64,000 nt of DNA from Lachnospiraceae bacterium (GCA_024405115.1 JAKSPD010000003.1:83114-147113), one strand, 5' to 3'. Shown: positions 15,564 to 24,894, numbered from the stretch's first letter. Made by a program: numbers and translations. The notes: generated by a model from the letters alone, not told the origin.

Positions 15564-17110
15564 GAGCAACAGATGCACAGGCATATGCACAGGGCATTGC
15601 ACAGGGAGCTGCAGAGGGAATCTTCGAGACACTGTCATTGAGTAAGATCAAAGGTCTTGCTGTGGATGATGATTTTGTGGCAAAGAATGCCAAAGAATTC
15701 ATAATAGCAATGGAAAAACAGATGGTCGGAGAAGGATCAGAAGAGTTCTTCACGGACATTGCGAACGATGTATCCGATGCAATCATCATGAAAGATAAGT
15801 CACAGTGGCAGCAGCTGGTTAATGCAAACATTGCGGCAGGAATGAGTGAAGAAAAAGCAAAGGCTGCAGCTGTACTGGACCTTACAAAACAGGCAGCTGT
15901 ATCATTCCTTGGCGGAGCGGTATCAGGCGCATTCTTCGGAGCAGGCGCACAGGTTGCCAATAAGTCAAGGGTAACCTCCAATTTGTACACTGACCTCGTT
16001 GAGGATTACAAGAGCGGGAACGCTGATGCGGCAATTGACTCAAAATATGATGCTCTTTCTTCAAACCAGAAAGAGCAGGCACTAAATGATGCAATTGATG
16101 CCCTTGAGAATGAAAGGGTAAATAGTGAATCAAAAAACATTCCGGAATCCGAACCCGTAAAAGCGGGCAAGGTGACCCAGATAAAGAACCCATATGAAGG
16201 TATCATGCCGGTTGAGAGTAAAAGCATAAGGGACAGGTTCGAACTGAACCCCAAAAGTGTAAATGATGCTTCACAAGAGATCAACAGCGCAGAGGCAGCC
16301 TCAGTGAATGGGGTAAAAAGTTTCAAAGGATTTCTGAAAGAGAAATACAAAGAGCTGTTCAATAAAAACGGAGGTGACAGAGTAGTCAGGGTTGAGGGCG
16401 TATCTTTTGAAGACGGGCCATATGATGTTGCCCTGAATCAGACGCTTGTAAAAAAGGTCATTAACGACAAAAACCTGAGTGCCGAAAAACTGGCCGTAAT
16501 TGAACAGCTTGATGACATAGTAGAAGATGCAGAATATGTCGGAAGCGGTTCGTATGTTCAGCATGGCTCCAAAAATAAGGATACTGTCAGGTTCGATTAT
16601 TTCGAAAGGGGCATAAGCATTGATGGAAGGCCGTATGTTGTTGCTTTTGATGTGGAAGTTTTTCCGAGCACCAACAATTACAGAACACATAAGGTAGTAA
16701 GAGAAATAAGCCTGACAGACGAATTCACCACCGACATGGCTCCAGAAGCCACCGCAATGAATTACACTACCAGTGCCGACGTGGCTCCAGAAGCCACCGC
16801 AAAGGAGGTCCGTTCAGACTTTACCGATATTATAATCCCGGGACAGGAAAAAGTCAAACTGTCTGGGAAAGATAATAAGGGGAGCGATGCAAAAAGACTG
16901 GACGCTTCTGGATTAAATGAGAATCAGACAAAGCTTCTTGAGGCCATCAGGGCAAATGACACTGTCACGGCCGAGGATCTTATGGACCGGATGCCGGCAG
17001 ACGAAGTCGATGAAGTCGTAACATATGGCGATAAAAACGGATCACCAGAAAATGCTTCAAACACTTATGAAACTTCAGGAAATAACAATCAGGCTGAAGT
17101 CAGGGTTTAA
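15551..17110 (+). pseudogene. C-terminal remnant of a giant phage polyvalent protein
   Basis: An open frame of about 520 codons that enters from the Cro-like gene in another frame. Residues just after the junction (AKENGATDAQAYAQGIAQGA, FETLSLSKIKGL) and the Gly/Ala-rich GGAVSGAFFGAGAQ are typical of very large Clostridia phage proteins carried near head genes. A later part (DYFERGISIDGRPYVVAFDV, around 16.6 kb) resembles the small nuclease-like or LPD domains found in such polyvalent proteins. The end is low-complexity with two copies of a PEATA repeat. It lacks its own start, so it is not expected to be made as a normal protein; fusion by frameshift is unlikely. Confidence 0.65.
16733..16802. 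repeat. Two 25-bp repeats in the phage protein remnant
   Basis: A CGACRTGGCTCCAGAAGCCA block occurs at 16733-16757 and 16778-16802 (45-bp period), differing at one base, and encodes D(M/V)APEATA twice. This is a linker-type duplication. Confidence 0.7.
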
Positions 17111-17266
17111 ATCTTATATACAAAAGTATTGAGCTATAAATGGATTAAACCAGTATGGACAAATGCTTTTGAAAAAAGTATGATTATCAATGGTGAATGT
17201 GCTTTCATGTTTTCTTTTTCTGATTTGGAAATTATAAATGTACGAAAAGAGAATGATCAAAAATAG
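17111..17266 (+). pseudogene. Possible gene remnant between element and ABC operon
   Basis: After the TAA at 17110 the frame stays open for 51 codons and reads like a protein end (YKWIKPVWTNAFEKS, INGECAFMFSFSDLEIINV), stopping inside the next gene. There is no start codon with a ribosome site. It may be the 3' end of another deleted gene at the right edge of the element. The family is not recognised. Confidence 0.35.
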
Positions 17267-18803
17267 TATTAAATGGGTTCTGACAGCACTGCTTATAATG
17301 ACAGTGTTCATGTTGTCTTCATGTGTACGCGAAACTTCTGAAAAAAAATTTGAGTCGCTGGATGACTTTAACGGATGCACGATCGGAGTTGATAAAGAAT
17401 CAGCTTACATTCCGCTGCTTGAAGAACGTTATCCGGATTCTGACATTATTCCTTATAATGATTATTCAGACATTATTTATGCCTGCGGTACCGGGAAAAT
17501 TGATGCATTTGTTGCCGATGAGCCGAACATGGTATGGTATCTGGAGGAGGACCCGAGACTTGGATATCTGCCGGACAGTCTATGCGGTTTTAAATACGGG
17601 TTTATGTTCCCCAAGACAGAAGAGGGGAAAAAACTAAGGGATGAGTTCAACATTTTCCTCCATGAATTGAGTGAAAGCGGAGAACTGACGGGAATAATTA
17701 ACGGGTGGACTGATGACTTTGACAAGGTATTTGAAATTAACATTAATGAGCTGCCTGACACAAACGGAAGGCTTACCTTTGCCACAAGTACGGAAAACGG
17801 GGTATTCGACTATCTAAGGAACGGCGAATTTGTGGGAGCTGATATGGATATCGCGGCGCATTTCTGCCAGAGAATGGGTTATGCCATGGATGTGGTTGAT
17901 GTGGCGTTTGCAGCATTACCCGCTACGTTAAGGGGAAGGGCGGACTTCTGCGGGGCCGCACTGCCAATAACTGAGGAAAGGTCAAAAGCATTTCTTTTTT
18001 CAGACCCGTACCTTGACGGAAATGTTGTGATGGGTGCCCTTGGAAGCAGAATAAAGGGATGGAACGTCGAGGCGGATGAGCTGCCATTTTTTGAAAGGGT
18101 TGCCGATGAATTCCAAAATACATTCATTAAGGATAACAGATGGAAGATGTTTCTTGTCGGTATAGGAAACACGCTTCTTATTACTTTGAGTGCCATTGTT
18201 CTGGGGACTGTACTGGGATTTGTACTTTTCCTGCTTAACAGAAAAGGTGTGAGAGTCATTGGGATTATTGAGGGAAAACTGAGTGACCTGATTGAAAGGA
18301 TTCCGGTAGTAATAATTCTCATGATCTTTTTCTATATTATTTTTGGAAGATCTGATATAAGCGGCGTTCTGGTCTCCACCATAGGTTTTACCGTGATTTT
18401 TGCCGTCAGCATATATGACATTATATCATCAGGAATAGAGTCCATTGATAATGGCCAGGAAGAAGCCGCATATTCTCTCGGCTTTTCTGAAAAGGACACA
18501 CTGCTTCTGATTCTTCTTCCTCAGGCAATTCAGAAAAGTAGCGGAGCTGTGAAGAGTGCCATGGTCTCTTTAATACAGGGTACTGCGATAGTGGGTTATA
18601 TTGCCGTGCAGGATCTTACGAGGGTCAGTGACCTTATAAGGGGACAGACATATGAGGCGTTTTTCCCCGTTATTGCAACGGCACTTATTTATTATTTTCT
18701 TTCCCTGTTCCTGACCTTTATCATTAATCACATCGGGCTTAAGTTTAATCCTGAAAAACGTGGGCGTAGGGATATACTTGAGGGGGTGAATGAGCATGAT
18801 TGA
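17238..18803 (+). CDS. Amino-acid ABC transporter, fused binding protein and permease
   Basis: A 521-residue fusion of a lipid-anchored, solute-binding region with a polar-amino-acid permease. The signal region ends in a lipobox (MLSSC, Cys28-29). Residues about 35-150 resemble one binding lobe (GKIDAFVADEPNMVWYL) and 160-270 another (ATSTENGVFDYL, DMDIAAHFCQRMGY, PITEERSKAFLFSDPY). Residues about 300-510 are the permease, with GIGNTLLITLSAIVLGTVLG and the coupling EAAYSLGFSEKDTLLLILLPQA loop. The start could also be the ATG at 17253. The stop overlaps the ATPase start. The substrate is probably glutamine or a similar amino acid. Confidence 0.88.
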   Translation: MYEKRMIKNSIKWVLTALLIMTVFMLSSCVRETSEKKFESLDDFNGCTIGVDKESAYIPLLEERYPDSDIIPYNDYSDIIYACGTGKIDAFVADEPNMVWYLEEDPRLGYLPDSLCGFKYGFMFPKTEEGKKLRDEFNIFLHELSESGELTGIINGWTDDFDKVFEININELPDTNGRLTFATSTENGVFDYLRNGEFVGADMDIAAHFCQRMGYAMDVVDVAFAALPATLRGRADFCGAALPITEERSKAFLFSDPYLDGNVVMGALGSRIKGWNVEADELPFFERVADEFQNTFIKDNRWKMFLVGIGNTLLITLSAIVLGTVLGFVLFLLNRKGVRVIGIIEGKLSDLIERIPVVIILMIFFYIIFGRSDISGVLVSTIGFTVIFAVSIYDIISSGIESIDNGQEEAAYSLGFSEKDTLLLILLPQAIQKSSGAVKSAMVSLIQGTAIVGYIAVQDLTRVSDLIRGQTYEAFFPVIATALIYYFLSLFLTFIINHIGLKFNPEKRGRRDILEGVNEHD

Positions 18804-19902
18804 ACTCCTGAACATATCAAAAAGCTATGGGCAGTCCACTGTGCTCAAGGATATGAGCATGGTCATTAATGACGGTGACATAATAGCCGTGATAGGTCCT
18901 TCGGGCTGCGGAAAGTCAACATTGATGAGATGCATTATCGGACGCGATCCGCCGACTTCAGGGAAAGTGTTATATAACGGGACGGAGCTTATAAAAACAG
19001 GCAGGGATCTTCCTAAGAGCTGTGAGAAGATGGGAATGGTTTTCCAGAACTTCAATCTTTTCCCACATATGACGGTACTTGAAAATGTAATGGTACCTCA
19101 GATACGGGTCCTTGGAAAGAGCAGACAGGAAGCATACGATAAGGCAATATCACTGTTGAGAAAAGTAGGTCTTGCATCAAGGCGTTTTGAGTACCCTGAA
19201 GTTCTTTCCGGAGGACAGAAACAGAGGGCGGCAATTGCCAGGACGCTTGCCATGGACCCTGAGGTGGTCTTTTTTGATGAACCGACCTCTCTTCTTGATC
19301 CCCTTATGACGGAAGAAGTTGAACACGTAATAGCTGAAATTGCGGGTGAGGGGATAACGATGATGATCGTTACCCACAACATGGAATTTGCCAGGAACAT
19401 CAGCAACCGTGTTCTTTATCTGGATGACGGGTGTGTATATGAGGATGGTTCACCCGAACAGATTTTTGATAATCCTAAAAAACCGAAAACAAAGGCATTT
19501 ATAAGGAAACTTAGAGTATACAGCTTTGAAATATTTGGAAAAGATTATGATTTTCCGGAGTTTGTTGCCGGTTTCAAGCAGTTCTGTGCTAAGCAGGGTT
19601 TTGAAAGGAAGGAAATCAATGCGGCACTGGCAACCTGCGATGAGATAATTAACGGAATAATTGCACCAACACTAAATGAAGCCAGCCATATCCTCATGCA
19701 GGCAGAACATTCCGAATCAACAGGGGAAACAATATACTCTATCAGTTATTCTGGCGACAGGCTTGATCCTCATGATACTGATGATTTTCTTCGCCTTAAG
19801 CTGATCGAGCATTATACAGGAGGTTTCCTGTATGAGTTTCTTGAAGATGAAGAAATGCATAACAGGGTCACGGTTGTTAAAAGAAGCATTAAACAGGCGT
19901 AA
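18790..19902 (+). CDS. Amino-acid ABC transporter ATP-binding protein with C-terminal extension
   Basis: GlnQ-type ATPase that powers the preceding permease. Walker A is GPSGCGKST near residue 37, the Q-loop MVFQNFNLFPHM, the signature LSGGQKQRAAIAR, Walker B VVFFDEPTS and the His switch TH. Residues about 1-240 are the canonical domain. About 130 further residues (SFEIFGKDYDFPEFVAGF, then YSISYSGDRLDP) form an added domain absent from normal GlnQ, possibly regulatory. A GAGGGGG site serves ATG 18790; ATG 18796 is an alternative. Confidence 0.92.
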   Translation: MSMIELLNISKSYGQSTVLKDMSMVINDGDIIAVIGPSGCGKSTLMRCIIGRDPPTSGKVLYNGTELIKTGRDLPKSCEKMGMVFQNFNLFPHMTVLENVMVPQIRVLGKSRQEAYDKAISLLRKVGLASRRFEYPEVLSGGQKQRAAIARTLAMDPEVVFFDEPTSLLDPLMTEEVEHVIAEIAGEGITMMIVTHNMEFARNISNRVLYLDDGCVYEDGSPEQIFDNPKKPKTKAFIRKLRVYSFEIFGKDYDFPEFVAGFKQFCAKQGFERKEINAALATCDEIINGIIAPTLNEASHILMQAEHSESTGETIYSISYSGDRLDPHDTDDFLRLKLIEHYTGGFLYEFLEDEEMHNRVTVVKRSIKQA

Positions 19903-19962
19903 TTACGGACAGGAAAACCTGATCGGAGAGCAATAAGAAGAAGTTAGGTTAAAGGAGTAAAG

Positions 19963-22773
19963 ATGAACCCTTACCTGAAACTTTCGGTAGCCGTATTATT
20001 ACCGGCGCTGAGTTCAGTCATACTTTATTATCTGGACAGGAAAACCATATTCGGAAGGATCAATGGTACGATAAAACAGCTGATTTACGGTATTGTTTTT
20101 GGTGCTTTGGCCATTATAGGTACTGAGTGGGGCATTCCCATGAACGGTGCTCAGGTCAACTGCCGTGATGCGGCTGTATTGACAGCAGGCCTTCTATTTG
20201 GTGCTCCGGCAGGCATAATTGCAGGAATAATCGGTGGTGTCGAAAGATGGATTGCAGTCGCATGGGGTATTGGAACATATACACGTGTGGCCTGTTCTGT
20301 ATCTACAGTCATAGCCGGCTTTTATGCTGCGGGTCTTCGGAAATTCATGTTTGAGGATAAAAAGCCCGGGATATGGATTTCGCTTGAGATAGGCATTGTC
20401 ATGGAGGTCTTTCACCTGACAATGATTTTTGTCACGAACATGTCGACGGTAAATCAGGCCATTGAAGTGGTGAAAAGCTGCACTGCCCCGATGATCGTAG
20501 GTAACGGTCTTTCTGTGATGATATCTGTCATAGTGCTGACTTTAGCCTGCAGGGAAAGTTTAAAGATGCAGAAAAGAAACCAGGCACGTATCACCCAGAC
20601 CATACAGCGGTGGATGCTCTTGGCTGTAACTTTAGCATTTGTGCTGACGTCCGGTTTTGTTTACCGTTTGCAGACGAAGGCCTCTGTCACCCAGGCGGAT
20701 AATCTTCTTGAACTGGCGCTTGAAGGAACGGCAGCGGACATAAATGCTTCTTCGGATACCAACCTGCTCCGTATCACTAACAGTATAGGCAGGGAACTGG
20801 ATGACAACAATTACGGAGTTATTGCTGAAAAATACCAGGTGGCTGAAATTAGTCTTGTCGATGAGAACGGAATAATTATCAGGAGTTCTGTACCGGAGTA
20901 TTTAGGCTTTGACATGCATCAGGGAGCACAGTCAGAAGAGTTTCTGTGTCTGCTTGATGACAAGACGGAATATGTCCAGAGGTACGGTCCGATTGCCAGG
21001 GATTCGAACATAAAAAGAAAGTATGCCGGAGTCAGATATGGTCAAGGTTTTCTCCAGGTGGGATATGATGCGGAGCAGTTTCAGAGGGATATTGACGATG
21101 AGGTAATAGGATTTACGAAATACAGCCATGTCGGCCAGAGCGGTTACACGATGATCGTTGACGCAAAACTGCAGCCTGTCAGCCTGCCGGAAGGACTTAA
21201 CCTGGAGGATCTTAACGAGTTGGGGCCCGAAATAGAAAACGCCGGTCAGAATAATACGGTAGTCACAAAGATCAACGGGGAGAACGTGTACTGCCGTTAC
21301 TGTACGGTTGAGGGTTACTACCTGATTTCAGTGTTACCAGAGGCAGAAGTCTGGAGAACACGTGACATTGCAATCTATATAAATGTCTTTATGGAAATAT
21401 TGATCTTTGCAGTGCTTTTTGCAATGATCTACATGCTTATAAAGCGGGTTGTTGTCAATAAGATAGATCAGGTCAACAGTTCTCTTGACAGGATAACAAA
21501 CGGACATCTTGACGAGGTTGTAAATGTCAGGTCAAACAGGGAGTTCGCATCGCTTTCCGATGACATCAACCAGACTGTTGATACACTGAAACGTTATATA
21601 GATGAAGCATCCGCCAGAATCGATGCGGAGCTTGAACTTGCAAGAAACATCCAGCTTTCAGTTCTGCCTAATATTTTTCCTGCTTTTCCTAAAAGGAAGG
21701 ATTTTGACATTTTTGGGTGCACGTATCCTGCAAAGGAAGTGGGAGGAGATTTCTTTGACCTTTACATGACAGGGGATGACACCCTGCATTTTCTGATAGC
21801 CGACGTTTCGGGTAAAGGAATACCTGCTGCCATGTTCATGATGAGGGCCAAGACTGAGCTAAAGGGACTGACAGAGACCGGAATGAACCTTGATGAGGTA
21901 TTTACACAGGGAAACAGAAAATTCTGTGAAGGTAATGATGTGGAAATGTTCGTTACAGCCTGGCAGGGCAGTGTAAACCTTGAAAGCGGTTTGATGTACT
22001 ATGTGAACGCCGGTCATAATCCGCCTTTGGTTTTCCGTGAAGGTCGTTTTGATTTTCTACGTTCAAAAAGAGGATTCATCCTGGCTGGAATGGACGGAAT
22101 GACATATAAAGTCCAGGAAATGCAGCTGAAGCCCGGAGACATTGTTTTTCTTTATACGGACGGTATTCCCGAAGCAGCTGACGTGAATGGCGGTTTTTAC
22201 GGAAATGACCGACTGATCGAGGTCATTAATTCACGTGAATATGAAAGCATGGAGGAACTTTGCGGTTTCCTGAAGGCTGATGTTGATTCCTTTGTGGGGG
22301 AGGCTCCACAGTTTGATGACATTACGATGCTGGCGTTCAGGTACCTGGGTTCATCGTCAGCCCCTTCAATGACAGTTAATGAAGCAAAGATCGAGGACAT
22401 CGAGAATGTAACGGCTTTTGTTGAGGATGAACTTTCAAAAATCGGTTGCCCCATGAAGGCTGTTGTACAGATAAGTGTTGCAATTGATGAGATATTTAGT
22501 AATATAGTAAAATATGGGTATCAGGGAAAGCCGGGGCCTGTGACGGTTTCGGTAGAGGCCATGGAAGATCCGAAGCGGGCGGTAGTACGCTTTGTGGATG
22601 AGGGAATCCCGTACAATCCTCTGCTGAATGAGGATCCTGACATAAGCCTTAACGCCGAGGAGCGAACTATCGGAGGTCTGGGCATTTACGTTGTGAAAAA
22701 GACAATGGATGATGTCAGATATATGTATGAAAATGATCATAACATACTGACGATTGAAAAGAAGTATAACTGA
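19963..22773 (+). CDS. Membrane SpoIIE-type phosphatase fused to an anti-sigma-like ATPase domain
   Basis: A 936-residue signalling protein. Residues about 1-195 are a LytS-type multi-helix membrane sensor (NCRDAAVLTAGLLFGAPAG, GGVERW). Residues about 225-470 are an extracytoplasmic sensor bounded by membrane helices, and a HAMP-like region follows to about 545. Residues about 560-785 are a PP2C/SpoIIE phosphatase (AKEVGGDFFDLY, LIADVSGKGIPAAMF, LYTDGIPEA, FDDITMLAF) with its metal-binding Asp residues. Residues about 800-936 are a RsbW-like HATPase (VAIDEIFSNIVKYGY, GGLGIYVVKKTMD). The STAS gene follows directly. It likely controls phosphorylation of a STAS antagonist in response to an outside signal. 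Confidence 0.9.
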   Translation: MNPYLKLSVAVLLPALSSVILYYLDRKTIFGRINGTIKQLIYGIVFGALAIIGTEWGIPMNGAQVNCRDAAVLTAGLLFGAPAGIIAGIIGGVERWIAVAWGIGTYTRVACSVSTVIAGFYAAGLRKFMFEDKKPGIWISLEIGIVMEVFHLTMIFVTNMSTVNQAIEVVKSCTAPMIVGNGLSVMISVIVLTLACRESLKMQKRNQARITQTIQRWMLLAVTLAFVLTSGFVYRLQTKASVTQADNLLELALEGTAADINASSDTNLLRITNSIGRELDDNNYGVIAEKYQVAEISLVDENGIIIRSSVPEYLGFDMHQGAQSEEFLCLLDDKTEYVQRYGPIARDSNIKRKYAGVRYGQGFLQVGYDAEQFQRDIDDEVIGFTKYSHVGQSGYTMIVDAKLQPVSLPEGLNLEDLNELGPEIENAGQNNTVVTKINGENVYCRYCTVEGYYLISVLPEAEVWRTRDIAIYINVFMEILIFAVLFAMIYMLIKRVVVNKIDQVNSSLDRITNGHLDEVVNVRSNREFASLSDDINQTVDTLKRYIDEASARIDAELELARNIQLSVLPNIFPAFPKRKDFDIFGCTYPAKEVGGDFFDLYMTGDDTLHFLIADVSGKGIPAAMFMMRAKTELKGLTETGMNLDEVFTQGNRKFCEGNDVEMFVTAWQGSVNLESGLMYYVNAGHNPPLVFREGRFDFLRSKRGFILAGMDGMTYKVQEMQLKPGDIVFLYTDGIPEAADVNGGFYGNDRLIEVINSREYESMEELCGFLKADVDSFVGEAPQFDDITMLAFRYLGSSSAPSMTVNEAKIEDIENVTAFVEDELSKIGCPMKAVVQISVAIDEIFSNIVKYGYQGKPGPVTVSVEAMEDPKRAVVRFVDEGIPYNPLLNEDPDISLNAEERTIGGLGIYVVKKTMDDVRYMYENDHNILTIEKKYN

Positions 22774-22789
22774 ACTGAGGAACGTGAAA

Positions 22790-23086
22790 ATGGAGATAAT
22801 AAAGACAAAGGAAGGCAGTAACCTGAAGGTGGCAGTTGAGGGTCGTCTGGACACGGTAACGGCACCACAGCTGGAAAAAGAACTGAGGGATAACCTTGAC
22901 GGAATCAAAGAACTGGATTTTGATTTTGAAAAGCTTCAGTATATTTCCTCAGCCGGTCTGAGGGTGCTTCTTTCTGCGCAGAAGATAATGAACAAACAGG
23001 GCGTCATGAAGGTATTCCATGTGAACAGCGATGTTCTGGAGGTATTTGATGTCACCGGCTTTGTGGACATCCTGACCATTGTGTGA
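22790..23086 (+). CDS. STAS-domain anti-sigma factor antagonist
   Basis: A 98-residue SpoIIAA/RsbV-type protein. The ATG at 22790, after TGAGGAA, is chosen over an upstream start inside the phosphatase gene. The fold signature is VEGRLDTVTAPQLEKEL, then LQYISSAGLRVLLSAQK, in which the Ser-Ser pair holds the expected phosphorylation site. It lies 16 bp after the phosphatase-kinase gene and is its likely substrate. No sigma factor gene is nearby, so the regulated target is unknown. Confidence 0.92.
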   Translation: MEIIKTKEGSNLKVAVEGRLDTVTAPQLEKELRDNLDGIKELDFDFEKLQYISSAGLRVLLSAQKIMNKQGVMKVFHVNSDVLEVFDVTGFVDILTIV

Positions 23087-23167
23087 TTTTTCCGGGTCGC
23101 ATGTAGGGAGAACAGTTATATTTCCAGACCTGAAAAAACATTATCTGGTTCTTTATGTTAACATGTA

Positions 23168-23196
23168 ATGAGGGCTGTCAATCTGACAACCCTCAT
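23168..23196. terminator. Hairpin between the convergent STAS gene and trmO
   Basis: ATGAGGGCTGTC and GACAACCCTCAT pair around a short loop with one bulge. The flanks are AT-rich but the T-tract is weak. The position between convergent genes supports a bidirectional terminator. Confidence 0.65.
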
Positions 23197-23275
23197 ATAT
23201 TTATTATTAATTACCAATCTTGCGGTCCATTGATAAAAACTCCAATAAACATCTTTGCGTTTTGTATAATAAGCA

Positions 23276-23968
23276 TTACTGAATACGTCTTACGATCTCT
23301 GTTATTGTAAGATTGATTCCAGTGACTGTAAAACGCACATCATAATCAGCGAAAAAGAAACCGTAACGGCGTGAGCCGTCTGATCTGCTGTCAAAGCGTG
23401 AACGTGGATCCTGTGAAAGAACCTTCATCAGTGCCTGTTTCTGAAGACAGGACAGACCTGTTTTCTCTATCAGATCTTCAGGATCAGAAACGTCGAGGGC
23501 CTCCCATGTGATCTCGTCCGTATATCCCCCTTTTGCTTCAGGGTGACAGTCATCGTACGGAATATATGGTTTTATGTCGTAAACCGGTGTGCCGTCGACC
23601 ATGTCTACTCCCGAGACATGAAGAACAGGACCCTTTTCCGTATACTCAATATCTGTAAGACGTACACTTGAAAGCCCAATGCTGTTCGGGCGGAATGGTG
23701 AACGCGAGGCGAAGACACCTACGGACTCTTTTCCACCAAGGCGCGGTGGTCTCACGGTAAGATTGTAGTTTTCGTGGTGCTCAAGCGAGAAATCCCACAG
23801 TATCCATATGTGGCTGAAACCTGTGAGTCCCCTTACGGCCTCTGGCTGGGAATACTGCGGAAGGAAAGTTATGGTGCCTGTAAGCTCCGGCACGATGCCT
23901 GCCTGCCTCGGGATACCGAATTTGGCGGGGAAGTCTGTGTGTATGTATGCAATCGGATTAATTTCCAT
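23276..23968 (-). CDS. trmO: tRNA t6A37 N6-methyltransferase TrmO
   Basis: TrmO/YaeB family, 230 residues, methylating the N6-threonylcarbamoyl adenosine at position 37 of tRNA-Thr. Signature stretches are IAYIHTDFPAKFGIPRQAG, GFSHIWILWDFS, SPFRPNSIGLSSVRL, VSGVDMVDGTPVYDIKPY and the C-terminal QDPRSRF. The ATG at 23968 follows AAAGG and gives the usual family start; an ATG 18 bases upstream lacks a ribosome site. It is a single gene, convergent with the STAS gene. Confidence 0.92.
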   Translation of the reverse strand: MEINPIAYIHTDFPAKFGIPRQAGIVPELTGTITFLPQYSQPEAVRGLTGFSHIWILWDFSLEHHENYNLTVRPPRLGGKESVGVFASRSPFRPNSIGLSSVRLTDIEYTEKGPVLHVSGVDMVDGTPVYDIKPYIPYDDCHPEAKGGYTDEITWEALDVSDPEDLIEKTGLSCLQKQALMKVLSQDPRSRFDSRSDGSRRYGFFFADYDVRFTVTGINLTITEIVRRIQ

Positions 23969-24052
23969 TAACTGCCGGCCTTTCATGTTTAATTAATCAT
24001 TAATTTATGATACAATAAAATATTATTATGGTCAAAGAGAATTGGAGCAATC

Positions 24053-24796
24053 ATGGGATACAGTGAATTTATGATAGAGGGAAGAAACGCGGTGCTTGAG
24101 GCATTAAGGAGCGGTAAGTCTATAGACAGGCTTTATGTGTTTGACGGTGCACACGATAACGCGCTTGGATCAATCCTCAAGGAGGTAAAGAAGCACCCGG
24201 AATGCAAGCTGACCTTTGTGAAGAAGGAGAAGCTTGACGAACTCTCCGAAACAGGAAAACATCAGGGTGTGGCAGCGGTCTGTGCCGCGTATGAGTACTG
24301 CGAGATTGAGGACATTTTAAGGAAGGCGGAGGAAAAGGGAGAACCTCCATTCGTCATAATTCTTGATGGCATAGAGGATCCCCACAACCTTGGTGCCATA
24401 ATAAGGACGGCCAATCTGGCAGGGGCGCATGGAGTGATAATCAGGTTTGACCGGGCGGTGGGGCTGACTGCCACCGTGGCAAAGGCATCGGCGGGAGCCT
24501 TGAATTATACCCCGGTGGCCAAAGTCACGAACATTAATGACACCATAAAGAAATTAAAGGACAGGGGTCTCTGGTTCGTGTGTGCTGACATGGACGGGGA
24601 GACTATGTATAAGCTTAATCTGAAAGGACCGATAGGCCTTGTAATTGGCAACGAGGGTAAAGGAGTGTCTCCGCTCGTGAAGAAGAACTGCGATTTTGTG
24701 GCTTCCATTCCGATGAAGGGAGACATTGATTCACTGAATGCTTCAGTGGCCGCGGGTGTGATGGCATTTGAAATTGTGAGGCAGAGGCTTTCGTAA
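24053..24796 (+). CDS. rlmB: 23S rRNA 2'-O-ribose methyltransferase RlmB
   Basis: SpoU-family methylase of 247 residues acting on 23S rRNA G2251 (E. coli numbering). The substrate-binding N-terminal domain starts MIEGRNAVLEALRSG. The knotted catalytic domain has DGIEDPHNLGAIIRTANLAGA, then GNEGKGVSP and SIPMKGDIDSLNASVAAGV. A GGAG site precedes ATG. The gene precedes relA but a strong promoter separates them. Confidence 0.94.
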   Translation: MGYSEFMIEGRNAVLEALRSGKSIDRLYVFDGAHDNALGSILKEVKKHPECKLTFVKKEKLDELSETGKHQGVAAVCAAYEYCEIEDILRKAEEKGEPPFVIILDGIEDPHNLGAIIRTANLAGAHGVIIRFDRAVGLTATVAKASAGALNYTPVAKVTNINDTIKKLKDRGLWFVCADMDGETMYKLNLKGPIGLVIGNEGKGVSPLVKKNCDFVASIPMKGDIDSLNASVAAGVMAFEIVRQRLS

Positions 24797-24797
24797 A

Positions 24798-24826
24798 TTG
24801 ACTGTTTTATTCATAAATGTTATAAT
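24798..24826 (+). promoter_or_regulatory. Promoter of relA
   Basis: -35 TTGACT (24798-24803), 17-bp spacer, -10 TATAAT (24821-24826), 69 bp before the relA ATG. It begins right after the rlmB stop. Confidence 0.85.
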
Positions 24827-24894
24827 ACCTCATTATTTTTAGAGATGCCTGAGTCATCTGACAGAAGGCAGATACGAGAAAAGAAGTCTTCAAA

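Larger units (their letters stand above)
11165..17110. mobile_element. Decayed prophage / integrative element at tRNA-Thr
   Basis: The segment between tRNA-Thr and the ABC transporter operon contains a frameshifted tyrosine integrase, a TAC-like gene set, dinD, a CI-like repressor, a Cro-like gene start and the 3' part of a giant phage protein. No capsid, tail, portal, terminase or lysis genes remain. The right end is uncertain: no second copy of the tRNA-Thr 3' end is visible near 17.1 kb, so the right attachment site is probably lost. The limits given are the tRNA end and the last phage-like codon. Confidence 0.8.

Noticed and set aside
11165..17240. Search for a direct repeat of the tRNA-Thr 3' end as right attachment site
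   Set aside because: No second copy of the CCCGTCCCCAGC region was found inside the element or at its right edge.
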